NCBI GenBank assembly: GCA_913054205.1
Contig: CAJXJM010000082.1
Span: 1-8,741, forward strand
Direction of reading: 5' to 3'
Source of the DNA: an uncultured Rhodospirillaceae bacterium
GTDB lineage: Bacteria; Pseudomonadota; Alphaproteobacteria; Rhodospirillales; UBA2165
Length of the DNA: 8,741 nt
In this document: positions 1 through 5,790 of the stretch, one piece after another
How the letters are laid out: every line of letters starts with the position of its first letter
Position numbering within the stretch: the stretch's first letter is position 1
Made by a program: the position numbers and the translations under genes
The notes under the pieces: generated by a model
The model's database searches: none
Told to the model about the DNA's origin: nothing
The model's input: only the letters and a program-made list of their open reading frames with translations

Positions 1-894
1 GTTGTTGAGGGCTTTGACCGCCCCATCATCGACAGTCAGCGCGCCAACCGGTTGAAGCGTGCCGGCAATCCATTGTTTGCGTGCAGTTTGAGGCGTGCCG
101 CGCGGCACAAACCACGTACAATTGGCACCGGCTTCCAATGCTTGCAAGGGATTAAGCTGCTCGCCTTTGGTGATCACCATTGCGCAGCCTGCACCGAGAC
201 ACTGCTTGGCGGCAGCAAGCTTGGTGACCATGCCGCCTGAGCTGTCGCGGGAGGCTGCAGCGCCCGCCATTTTTTCAATATCAGGCGTAATTTCCGAGAC
301 TTCTGGGATGAGCGTGGCATCGGCCTTTTTGGCGGGGTCTGCGTCATAAAGACCATCGATATCCGAAAGCAGCACCAAAACGTCGGCCGAAACCATCGCG
401 GCAACGCGGGCAGCCAGCCTGTCGTTATCGCCGAAGCGAATTTCATCGGTTGCAACGCTGTCATTCTCGTTGATCAACGGAACAGCACCGACTTTCAACA
501 ACGTCATCAGCGTCGAGCGCGCATTGAGATAGCGCCGGCGATTTTCGCTGTCATCGCGGGTCAGCAAAATCTGAGCAACCGACAGATCATATGGCTCAAA
601 ACATTCTTGATAGGCATGGGTCAGGCGAACCATGCCGACAGCTGCCGCGGCTTGTTTTTCTTCGAGGCGCAGATCGCCGGATTTCAAATCGAGGTACCGC
701 CGCCCCAAGGCAATTGCGCCAGAGGATACAATAATGACTTCCTGGCCGCGTTTGCGGCAGCGCTCGATATCGCCGGCTAAGGCCTCTAACCAGGAACGGT
801 GTAGGCGGCCGGTTTCGTTATCGACCAGTAATACGGAGCCAATTTTTATGACGATGCGTTTGGCATCGACGAGGCGAGAGGAATTATTACTCAA
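1..894 (-). CDS. proB: Glutamate 5-kinase (ProB), C-terminus cut by window edge
   Basis: ATP-dependent phosphorylation of L-glutamate to glutamyl 5-phosphate, the first step of proline synthesis in the cytosol. The 298 visible residues cover the whole amino-acid kinase fold and the start of the C-terminal PUA domain; roughly 75-80 residues should lie beyond the left edge. Visible marks are [10 protein letters not shown] near residues 11-19, [12 protein letters not shown], the substrate-loop segment [20 protein letters not shown], the [13 protein letters not shown] nucleotide-site segment and [12 protein letters not shown] chose TTG at 894 because GGAGGAAG sits 5-6 nt upstream, and there is no in-frame ATG before the conserved [10 protein letters not shown]. 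It overlaps the obgE stop by 8 nt, so the two genes are probably translationally coupled. No frame break is seen. Identification is secure; only the exact start rests on inference. Confidence 0.96.
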   Translation of the reverse strand, partial: MSNNSSRLVDAKRIVIKIGSVLLVDNETGRLHRSWLEALAGDIERCRKRGQEVIIVSSGAIALGRRYLDLKSGDLRLEEKQAAAAVGMVRLTHAYQECFEPYDLSVAQILLTRDDSENRRRYLNARSTLMTLLKVGAVPLINENDSVATDEIRFGDNDRLAARVAAMVSADVLVLLSDIDGLYDADPAKKADATLIPEVSEITPDIEKMAGAAASRDSSGGMVTKLAAAKQCLGAGCAMVITKGEQLNPLQALEAGANCTWFVPRGTPQTARKQWIAGTLQPVGALTVDDGAVKALNN

Positions 895-1912
895 CGGCTT
901 CCTCCTCTTCCAATTCTGCTTTCCGGTAGGCAGCAACCGTTTGGTTTAAGCGACGCAATGCTTTTTCCACGCCCATACCGGCGACACCCGAGATGGTCAT
1001 GGCTTCCTGGCCCGCGGCCTCGGAAAGCTCAGCCCGTTTTTCGGCAATTACATCTTCAGTCAACGCATCAATTTTATTGAGCGCAACAACTTCCTGCTTT
1101 GAGCCCAGTACATCACCATATTGTTCAAGTTCATGGCGCACGGTTTTGTAGGCGCCCGCCACATCTTCTTCGGTGCCGTCAATTAGATGCAGCAATACGC
1201 CGCAGCGCTCAACATGACCTAAGAAGCGATCACCCAGCCCCGCGCCTTGATGGGCACCTTCGATAAGGCCAGGAATATCAGCCAGAACAATCTCATCTTC
1301 ATCGACATGGCCGCCACCGAGATTGGGATGCAAGGTGGTAAACGGATAATCAGCGATTTTCGGCCGGGCGCGTGTCACCGCTGCCAGAAATGTCGATTTG
1401 CCTGCATTTGGCAGACCAATCAAGCCTGCATCTGCGATGAGTTTCAGTTGAAGCCACACCCATTTTTCTTCGCAGGGCCAGCCATCGTCGGCCCGCCTAG
1501 GGGCCCGATTGACTGATGATTTAAAGTGAGCGTTGCCAAACCCCCCATCACCGCCTTTGGCGAGTACAATTCTTTGGCCAGGGCGCGTCAGGTCGGCAAT
1601 CATATACTCTCTGTCTTCTTCAAAAATTTGAGTGCCAACAGGTACTTTTAACACAATGTCTTCTGATGCTTTGCCGTTTTTGTTGCGGCCTTGACCGTGA
1701 TCACCGCGCCGTACTTTAAAATGCTGTTGATAGCGAAAATCGATCAAGGTATTGAGGTTTTGTACACATTCGGCAATAACGTCGCCACCGCGACCGCCAT
1801 TGCCACCATCAGGTCCACCGAACTCAAGATTTTTCTCACGCCGAAAGCTGACGCACCCGGCTCCGCCGTCGCCACTTTTTATGAATATTCTTTGTTCGTC
1901 CAGGAACTTCAC
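887..1912 (-). CDS. obgE: Obg-family GTPase ObgE/CgtA
   Basis: Essential GTPase that binds the large ribosomal subunit and links ribosome assembly to growth and stress state. The 341 residues match the usual family length. The glycine-rich Obg fold is at about 1-158 ([28 protein letters not shown]). The G domain follows: P-loop GLPNAGKS at 166-173, switch I FTT at 191-193, DIPG at 212-215, NKID at 279-282, and SGV near 308-310. The last 12 residues are acidic (ELEEEEAVE). The start is GTG at 1912, directly before the conserved KFLDEQ opening; AGGA lies 8 nt or so upstream. A strong terminator separates it from rpmA, so it probably needs its own promoter or readthrough; the 52 nt between show no convincing promoter to me. 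proB follows with an 8-nt overlap. Very sure of identity. Confidence 0.98.
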   Translation of the reverse strand: MKFLDEQRIFIKSGDGGAGCVSFRREKNLEFGGPDGGNGGRGGDVIAECVQNLNTLIDFRYQQHFKVRRGDHGQGRNKNGKASEDIVLKVPVGTQIFEEDREYMIADLTRPGQRIVLAKGGDGGFGNAHFKSSVNRAPRRADDGWPCEEKWVWLQLKLIADAGLIGLPNAGKSTFLAAVTRARPKIADYPFTTLHPNLGGGHVDEDEIVLADIPGLIEGAHQGAGLGDRFLGHVERCGVLLHLIDGTEEDVAGAYKTVRHELEQYGDVLGSKQEVVALNKIDALTEDVIAEKRAELSEAAGQEAMTISGVAGMGVEKALRRLNQTVAAYRKAELEEEEAVE

Positions 1913-1964
1913 GAATCTGATCCTATGTCGGTAAGCCTAATATCTCGTTACCAAATTTTGAGCA

Positions 1965-1996
1965 ATAAAAAAGGGGAATGGTCAGCCATTCCCCTT
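1965..1996 (-). terminator. Rho-independent terminator after rpmA
   Basis: On the minus strand an 11-bp perfect stem (AAGGGGAATGG with CCATTCCCCTT) closes a 4-nt loop at 1982-1985 and runs into a T-rich tail (TTTTTTATT, from 1972 down). It begins 27 nt after the rpmA stop and ends the rplU-rpmA transcript before obgE. Clear by eye. Confidence 0.93.
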
Positions 1997-2022
1997 AATA
2001 ATCTGGATTGGCTGCTGTTATG

Positions 2023-2280
2023 TTAGGACAGTGGCTCAACACCAACAAAGGTTTTTCCAGCGCCGGTTTTCCGGAACTTCACTTTACCTTCGATGAGTGC
2101 AAAAATTGTATGATCTTTGCCAAGGCCAACATTATCCCCAGGGTGCCATTTGGTACCACGTTGGCGAATGATGATGTTGCCGGCAAGAACGGCTTCGCCG
2201 CCAAATTTTTTGACGCCGAGACGACGACCAGCTGAATCACGTCCGTTGCGGGATGAACCGCCTGCTTTTTTATGTGCCAT
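2023..2280 (-). CDS. rpmA: 50S ribosomal protein L27
   Basis: Component of the large ribosomal subunit whose N-terminal tail reaches the peptidyl-transferase centre. The 85 residues are the normal bacterial length, opening [16 protein letters not shown] and carrying [22 protein letters not shown] and GKDHTIFAL, all family hallmarks. The start is ATG at 2280; its Shine-Dalgarno AAGGAG overlaps the rplU stop codon, 12 nt separating the genes, so it is co-translated with rplU. There is no N-terminal cleavage extension of the Firmicutes kind. Certain. Confidence 0.99.
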   Translation of the reverse strand: MAHKKAGGSSRNGRDSAGRRLGVKKFGGEAVLAGNIIIRQRGTKWHPGDNVGLGKDHTIFALIEGKVKFRKTGAGKTFVGVEPLS

Positions 2281-2292
2281 GACTAATTCTCC

Positions 2293-2832
2293 TTAATCGT
2301 CTTTTTTCTTGGCGGCGGCCTTTTTTGTTGCTGCAGCTTTCTTTTTAGGGGCTGCTGCTTTTTTCTTCGGTGCCGCAGCTTTTTTCTTAGGAGCCGCGGC
2401 TTTCTTTTCAGCGGGCGCTTTCGTTTCAGCAGGCGCCTTCGTTTCAGCTTTAGCTTCAGCTTTTGGCGCATCGTCCTTCTTTGGAGCCGCTTTTTTTGCA
2501 GCCGCTTTAACCGCGCCTTTGCCGTTGATATCCAAGACACGCAAAACAGTTTGCTGTTGGCGATGACCTTTGGTGCGCTTGTAGCCCTTACGCCGTTTTT
2601 TCTTAAAAACGATGACTTTATCGCTACGCGACTGATCCAGTACTTCGCAGTTGACCGCAGCACTGGAAATCAGAGGCGCACCCACTTCTGGGTCTTTACC
2701 GTCTTCTCCGACCATCAGCACTTGGTCCAATTTTATTTTGGCGCCGGCATCGCCCAGTAGTTTCTCGACAACGATAACGTCGCCCGGTGAAACTCGATAT
2801 TGCTTACCGCCGGTCTTTATGACTGCGTACAT
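2293..2832 (-). CDS. rplU: 50S ribosomal protein L21 with long Lys/Ala-rich C-terminal tail
   Basis: Large-subunit protein that binds 23S rRNA. Residues 1-103 are the ordinary L21 core, from [18 protein letters not shown] to the RNA-binding stretch [19 protein letters not shown] and VLRVLDI. Residues 104-179 are an added low-complexity tail of Ala, Lys, Pro, Glu and Thr, with KAAAPKK repeated three to four times and AETKAP twice. Known L21 proteins are about 103 aa; long basic tails are familiar in alphaproteobacteria, though this one has strong internal repetition. I chose ATG at 2832, because family members begin MYAVIK and AAGAGAA lies just upstream; an in-frame GTG at 2847 would add five residues. 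It is first in the rplU-rpmA operon, behind the promoter and folded leader described separately. Confidence 0.97.
   Translation of the reverse strand: MYAVIKTGGKQYRVSPGDVIVVEKLLGDAGAKIKLDQVLMVGEDGKDPEVGAPLISSAAVNCEVLDQSRSDKVIVFKKKRRKGYKRTKGHRQQQTVLRVLDINGKGAVKAAAKKAAPKKDDAPKAEAKAETKAPAETKAPAEKKAAAPKKKAAAPKKKAAAPKKKAAATKKAAAKKKDD
2330..2413 (-). repeat. 21-bp tandem repeat coding the L21 tail, about 4 units
   Basis: Four consecutive 21-bp units begin at 2330, 2351, 2372 and 2393, the last diverging after about 15 bases. Read on the plus strand the common pattern is GCnGCnGCTTTnTTnTTnGG. On the coding strand each unit encodes a KAAAPKK-like heptapeptide. Unit differences are mostly at third codon positions. 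Two further 18-bp near-copies follow at 2411-2428 and 2429-2446, coding AETKAP. These lie inside rplU. Confidence 0.88.
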
Positions 2833-2900
2833 TGTTCTCTTTTTCACTTGGTAATATGAGCCGTATAAAAATAGGGCACCAACCAGGAGCCCTTACGGAA
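2833..2900 (-). promoter_or_regulatory. Structured 5' leader of rplU-rpmA
   Basis: The leader RNA can form a two-part hairpin. CCGTA (2898-2894) and AGGGC (2893-2889) on the 5' side pair with GCCCT (2877-2873) and TACGG (2865-2861). The loop is 11 nt, and a 7-nt AT-rich bulge (ATTTTTA in the message) sits on the 3' side. The inner stem followed by that U-run resembles a weak terminator or a protein-binding leader. Ribosomal protein operons are often self-regulated through such leaders; that this one is, is inference. The arms and pairings are read directly from the sequence. Confidence 0.5.
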
Positions 2901-2907
2901 GGCGCGG

Positions 2908-2936
2908 AAATTAACGGCCTAGAAGGTGATTGTCAA
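2908..2936 (-). promoter_or_regulatory. Sigma70-type promoter of rplU-rpmA
   Basis: On the minus strand a perfect -35 TTGACA (2936-2931) is followed by a 17-nt spacer and a -10 TAATTT (2913-2908). Transcription would begin near 2901, giving a leader of about 70 nt before rplU. The match, spacing and position ahead of a ribosomal protein operon make it convincing. Confidence 0.83.
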
Positions 2937-3287
2937 TGGGGTAAGGTCAAAATATGAGGCGATTTTATACAAATTTTACCTAGATCATATCCGAATCGCA
3001 AAAACATGTTTAAAAAGCTTTGAATTGCACCATTTTTGGCCACAAAATACCCATTTCCGTGAATATGAGGAGCACTGCTCTAAATCATTTCGCAATCCAA
3101 ATATCAAATTCCAACTAATTTGCTGATCGACCATGCCCGAATCGATGAAGATCATGCAAAACACTTGAACCCGCCAAAGTTTAGACAACGCTGACACTGA
3201 AAAATTTTGAAACAAAACTCCTGTTGAAGGTTCTGTGCGAGAGACCAATTTGTATAAATATCAGAACCTATTTATATGGAGTAGTCG
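2937..3287. other. AT-rich spacer without a recognisable gene
   Basis: About 350 bases between the rplU promoter and the small plus-strand gene. Open frames here (for example 2985-3248 on the minus strand) have low-complexity, cysteine- and tryptophan-rich translations that resemble nothing I know and no good ribosome binding site. TATAAA at 3253-3258 could be the -10 of a promoter for the gene at 3288, but no -35 stands at proper spacing. No tRNA or long repeat is visible. Confidence 0.6.
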
Positions 3288-3491
3288 ATGAGCGACTTGA
3301 GACATGGCGTGAGTTTTAAAACACCGCGGAGCGCTAGCATTTTCGAAAATTGGTTAAATGAAAATTGTGATGGCGATGTGAAATTAGTGGTGGAAGATTT
3401 TTCTGTCGGTGATTCGCAAAATAAGTTGGCAGTATTTTTTGAAAAGCAGGTGGATCTGCTGGCTTTCAAGGCAGCCTACAGCACAATCTAA
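3288..3491 (+). CDS. Small hypothetical protein, 67 aa
   Basis: I do not recognise this protein. Evidence that it is real: GGAG lies 8 nt before the ATG (TATGGAGTAGTCG), the amino-acid composition is balanced, and a hairpin terminator begins 20 nt after the stop. The sequence has no membrane segment or signal peptide. It has one basic N-terminal stretch (MSDLRHGVSFKTPR), a central acidic part (ENCDGDVKLVVEDFSVGD) and a final FFEKQVDLLAFKAAY helix-like segment. A small soluble cytosolic protein with one alpha/beta unit is a fair guess. It stands alone on its strand and converges on motB, so no operon partner hints at function. Confidence 0.62.
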   Translation: MSDLRHGVSFKTPRSASIFENWLNENCDGDVKLVVEDFSVGDSQNKLAVFFEKQVDLLAFKAAYSTI

Positions 3492-3511
3492 TTTCGATTT
3501 TATACGATTTG

Positions 3512-3544
3512 AAAAAAGGTCATGCCGAGTGGTGTGGCCTTTTT
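3512..3544. terminator. Bidirectional terminator between the small gene and motB
   Basis: AAAAAAGGTCA (3512-3522) pairs with TGGCCTTTTT (3535-3544), the GGTCA/TGGCC core having one G-U pair, around a 12-nt loop. Both strands end in a T-run, so it can stop transcription from the small gene on the plus strand and from motB on the minus strand. The last two bases overlap the motB stop codon. Confidence 0.8.
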
Positions 3545-4304
3545 ATCTGGCGCTTCTGCTCGTCGGTATTTCAATAACGATTTCAACGCGTCGATTGCGA
3601 AGGCGGTTTTCAGAGGTGTCGTTTGACACAAGCGGTTCAGTGTCTGCTTTGCCGGTCGCCGCTACACGTTTTGGGCTAAGGCCACGATGACGTAGGATTC
3701 TGTGAATAACAGAAACCGCCCGGGCCGTGGATAAATCCCAATTGGAGTGGAATCTTGAGGTCGAGATGGGCGAGTTGTCGGTGTGGCCGGTGACCGATAT
3801 TTGTCCTTCCGATCGCGAAAGTATATCGGCGATTCGATCCATCGTTGGGATGATGGATGGCGCTAGGGTGGAATCTCCCTTGCGAAACGCCGAATGGGCT
3901 GGAAAACGCATAATGATATGGTTCTCTTTTACCACCAGTTCGATGAGATTGCTGGAAAGTTCCGAGGATACCCTCGATTTAACTAAATTGACAATTTCGT
4001 TTCGCGCAACTTCCTTTAAATAATTATCTGTATTAGATGAGATTTCGGGTTGAGTGGTCGTGGTTTGTTCTTGTGGTAGTTGGAGCTTTGATTGAGGCGA
4101 GTCTATTGTCGGCATCACAAAAACTGGCCGACTTTGATTAAACGCCGCAGCGATTGGTCCAGCGTTACGTTTGAAACTGTCACTGTCGACGTCGGAAAAG
4201 GACAAAATTAAGACAAATAGGGCAAATAAAAGTGCCATCAAGTCAGCGAATGTCATTAACCACGCGGGTGCTCCATGACTTCTAGCTTTTGAGTTACCTG
4301 CCAT
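3543..4304 (-). CDS. motB: Flagellar motor stator protein MotB/PomB-like
   Basis: Peptidoglycan-anchored half of an ion-driven flagellar stator in the inner membrane. In its 253 residues the plug-type N-terminus GAPAWLMTFADLMALLFALFV holds the only membrane helix (about 14-36). Asp21 in the FADL motif matches the essential ion-carrying aspartate of MotB. A Pro/Gln/Thr-rich linker covers about 60-95. The OmpA-like peptidoglycan-binding domain is at about 125-245, with TGHTD (172-176), NWDLSTARA (188-196) and NRLRNRRVEI (233-242). Asp176 and Arg195 stand where the OmpA family binds diaminopimelate. The start ATG at 4304 is preceded by AGGA, which overlaps the motA stop; only 8 nt part the genes, so they are one unit. 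No other flagellar gene is in view. A lone stator pair could be primary or auxiliary. The N-terminal motif looks more PomB- than E. coli MotB-like, but the coupling ion cannot be settled from sequence alone. Confidence 0.93.
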   Translation of the reverse strand: MAGNSKARSHGAPAWLMTFADLMALLFALFVLILSFSDVDSDSFKRNAGPIAAAFNQSRPVFVMPTIDSPQSKLQLPQEQTTTTQPEISSNTDNYLKEVARNEIVNLVKSRVSSELSSNLIELVVKENHIIMRFPAHSAFRKGDSTLAPSIIPTMDRIADILSRSEGQISVTGHTDNSPISTSRFHSNWDLSTARAVSVIHRILRHRGLSPKRVAATGKADTEPLVSNDTSENRLRNRRVEIVIEIPTSRSAR

Positions 4305-4312
4305 TGGCTATC

Positions 4313-4888
4313 CTAGGCCGCCTTTTTAACCGACGAACCTTTCGATCCGGTAGTACCGGTAGTATATGAATCGCTGCTTGCACCTTCCCGTCGCTTCTCT
4401 GGTAGGAAGGGTTCAAGTATTTCACGCACTGCTGTTGGGTTTTGCATTTGTTGAACCTGAAATATGCACTCAATAATGAGCGCCCGTAGGTTTTTTGCAC
4501 GCGCCGATTTGTCTTCAAGTTTGTCGGCAATTGGCAACGCGATGAGATTGGCTATGAGCACGCTATAAAGTGTGGTGAGCAAGGCAATCGCCATTGCCGG
4601 GCCAATTGCCGACGGGTCGTTCATATTACTTAGCATCTGGACCAAACCAACGAGGGTACCAAACATCCCAAATGCCGGCGCGGCTTCACCAATCGCCTGG
4701 AACACCCGGGCGCCAACTTCTTCGCGTTGAATCGACTGCGCCATCTCTTGAGTTAAAATTTTGCGGATATAATCGAGATCGCGCCCGTCCGCGCATAACT
4801 GAATGCCTTTGCGGTAAAAAGGATTTCGGATTTTTTCTTTTTCGAGACTGACCAGACCTTTTTTTCTAGCCTTTTTGACGAGTTTCAC
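4313..4888 (-). CDS. motA: MotA/PomA-like stator protein, C-terminal part in the shifted frame
   Basis: C-terminal two thirds of a MotA-type stator protein. It contains the cytoplasmic loop (LVKKARKKGLVSLEKEKI, NPFYRKGIQL), the third membrane helix with EAAPAFGMFGTLVGLVQML, and the fourth with GPAMAIALLTTLYSVLIAN. A 28-residue hydrophilic tail ends in KKAA. The GTG at 4888 that opens this frame has no Shine-Dalgarno, and the homology runs further upstream in the same frame (TIITLAVKLVKK), so this is not an independent gene. It is the continuation of the reading frame that starts at 5132 and is broken near 4910-4913. Together they would give about 272 aa, close to PomA. Threonines in GMFGTLV and ALLTTLY occur at places where Na+-type PomA has them; that is only a hint. 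Stop TAG at 4313 lies 8 nt before motB. Confidence 0.85.
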   Translation of the reverse strand: MKLVKKARKKGLVSLEKEKIRNPFYRKGIQLCADGRDLDYIRKILTQEMAQSIQREEVGARVFQAIGEAAPAFGMFGTLVGLVQMLSNMNDPSAIGPAMAIALLTTLYSVLIANLIALPIADKLEDKSARAKNLRALIIECIFQVQQMQNPTAVREILEPFLPEKRREGASSDSYTTGTTGSKGSSVKKAA

Positions 4889-5132
4889 GGCGAGCGTAAT
4901 TATAGTCGCGGGGTTTTTCGCTTTCGTTCATAAACGCAGCTTTGAGTCCGATCGGCATTGAAATGAAGACACCTGACAGGGGGAACTTTATCATAGTCGC
5001 CGCAAATGTGCCGCCTACAACAATCAAAAATCCTGGCAAATTCATAAAAATTGAAAAATTAGAACCAGTTAAAATGGCAAGCGAAACAACTGTTATGCCA
5101 AAAGCCAATCCTAATAGTGTTGCAATATCCAT
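4866..5132 (-). CDS. motA: MotA/PomA-like stator protein, N-terminal part
   Basis: N-terminal third of the same stator protein. ATG at 5132 opens MDIATLLGLAFG, the normal beginning of the PomA family; membrane helix 1 spans about 2-23 and helix 2 about 27-50 (SIFMNLPGFLIVVGGTFAATM). Then comes KFPLSGVFISMPIGLKAAFMNESEKP, which is still normal. After that the frame gives 15 unrelated residues and stops at TAG (4866-4868). GGAG lies 11 nt before the ATG, a little far; a TTG at 5159 would add nine residues with no better signal. The frame has to change between 4930 (a stop in the other frame) and 4866. If the break is real and unrepaired, the cell has no working stator from this locus. Confidence 0.85.
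   Translation of the reverse strand: MDIATLLGLAFGITVVSLAILTGSNFSIFMNLPGFLIVVGGTFAATMIKFPLSGVFISMPIGLKAAFMNESEKPRDYNYARRETRQKG
4908..4918 (-). other. motA: Frame-change site in motA: A5C4 run with CCC-C
   Basis: On the minus strand the upstream frame reads GAA AAA CCC CGC GAC. Dropping one C of the CCCC run (4913-4910) gives GAA AAA CCC GCG ACT and rejoins the MotA frame without a gap. CCC-C is the classic site where tRNA-Pro can slip +1 in bacteria. Extra C, homopolymer error and programmed slippage are the options. Confidence 0.75.
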
Positions 5133-5506
5133 TTCAATAACTACTCCGTATTTACTCAACTTGCTCAGCGCATAACAATAGCCACGCCTACAGGCGAGTG
5201 ATTATTCACCTGCTATATAGGAACAGAAATAGGATTTTACATGGTTTATTTATAGAAAGGCTACAAAAAATTTCACGCAAAAGTCGTAAAACTCCAATTT
5301 TCCCTTTCATATATTAGAATTTATTGATGTTAACCCATTGAAACTATGCATTAAAATTATCTGATGCAGGTCATCTGCTAAATGACTGATTTATTTGCCG
5401 GAGCAGACCAATCCTGCAAATCATCCACAGTTGTTGTATTTGCCACCATTGAAAGATCAGCGCCACCGCTGGCGAACATGCTCCGTTGGCGTGGGGGTGG
5501 CGCTAA
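5133..5506. other. Spacer upstream of motA, no recognisable gene
   Basis: About 370 bases. The part nearest motA (5200-5350) is AT-rich and probably holds the motA promoter, but I found no convincing flagellar sigma28 element (TAAA, spacer, GCCGATAA) and no good sigma70 pair. Two short dyads, CGCCTACAGGCG (5185-5196) and GTGATTATTCAC (5198-5209), lie about 70 bases before the motA start. A 57-codon open frame at 5382-5555 is not supported. Confidence 0.5.
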
Positions 5507-5764
5507 AGATTTAGCTGGAAAGCGAAACTTTACTTTGCCGCCGCTGCCATGGTAGGCACCGACAGGTTACTGATGCTGCCCCAAAACCTTGCTCTCTATG
5601 CGCAAAAACTATACGCATTGGAGATATTGGAAGTGCCGTTTAAAATTCCCGATTTTCCATTGGATATGGTTTGGCACATGCGTTTGGATCGCGATCCCTG
5701 CCACGCGTGGTTTCGCGACCAAATTATCACCATCTGCCAAGATGATTTTGCAGCGCTGCATTAA
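5507..5764 (+). pseudogene. Remnant of a LysR-type transcriptional regulator (C-terminal end)
   Basis: Only the last 80 or so residues of a LysR-family effector-binding domain are recognisable. The segment FAAAAMVGTDRLLMLPQNLA corresponds to the common MVxxTDLxxTLPxxLA stretch. Further on comes VPFKIPDFPLDMVWHMRLDRDP followed by HAWFRDQIITIC, which matches the WHxRxxxDPxHxWLR ending typical of the family. A stop codon at 5504-5506 closes the frame upstream, no start with a ribosome site is visible, and the DNA-binding helix-turn-helix and most of the effector domain are absent in any nearby frame. The normal protein is about 300 aa. It lies 26 nt before the hydrolase gene, same strand. A 71-aa frame from ATG 5549 exists but has no Shine-Dalgarno. 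I infer a decayed regulator, perhaps of the adjoining gene. Confidence 0.72.
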
Positions 5765-5790
5765 TATATTTTGTGATAGGGAGTTTATTT

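Noticed and set aside
1913..1964. Promoter for obgE between the terminator and its start
   Set aside because: TTGGTA is a possible -35 but no fitting -10 stands at 16-18 nt; not enough to call.
2309..2566. Plus-strand open frame coding an Ala/Phe-rich, membrane-like protein
   Set aside because: It is the antisense reading of the repetitive L21 tail; no ribosome site and the pattern follows the repeat.
2985..3248. 87-codon minus-strand frame in the AT-rich spacer
   Set aside because: Composition (many Cys, Trp, Phe) looks random, no ribosome site, no family resemblance.
4313..4888. An independent protein starting at GTG 4888
   Set aside because: No Shine-Dalgarno, and MotA homology continues upstream of the GTG in the same frame; treated as the second half of motA.
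5382..5555. 57-codon plus-strand frame ahead of the LysR remnant
   Set aside because: No ribosome site, no recognisable family, and it overlaps the LysR-like segment in another frame.
5773..5790. GTG 5773 as start of the hydrolase
   Set aside because: The clear GGGAG ribosome site lies between it and ATG 5791, so the ATG is the start.
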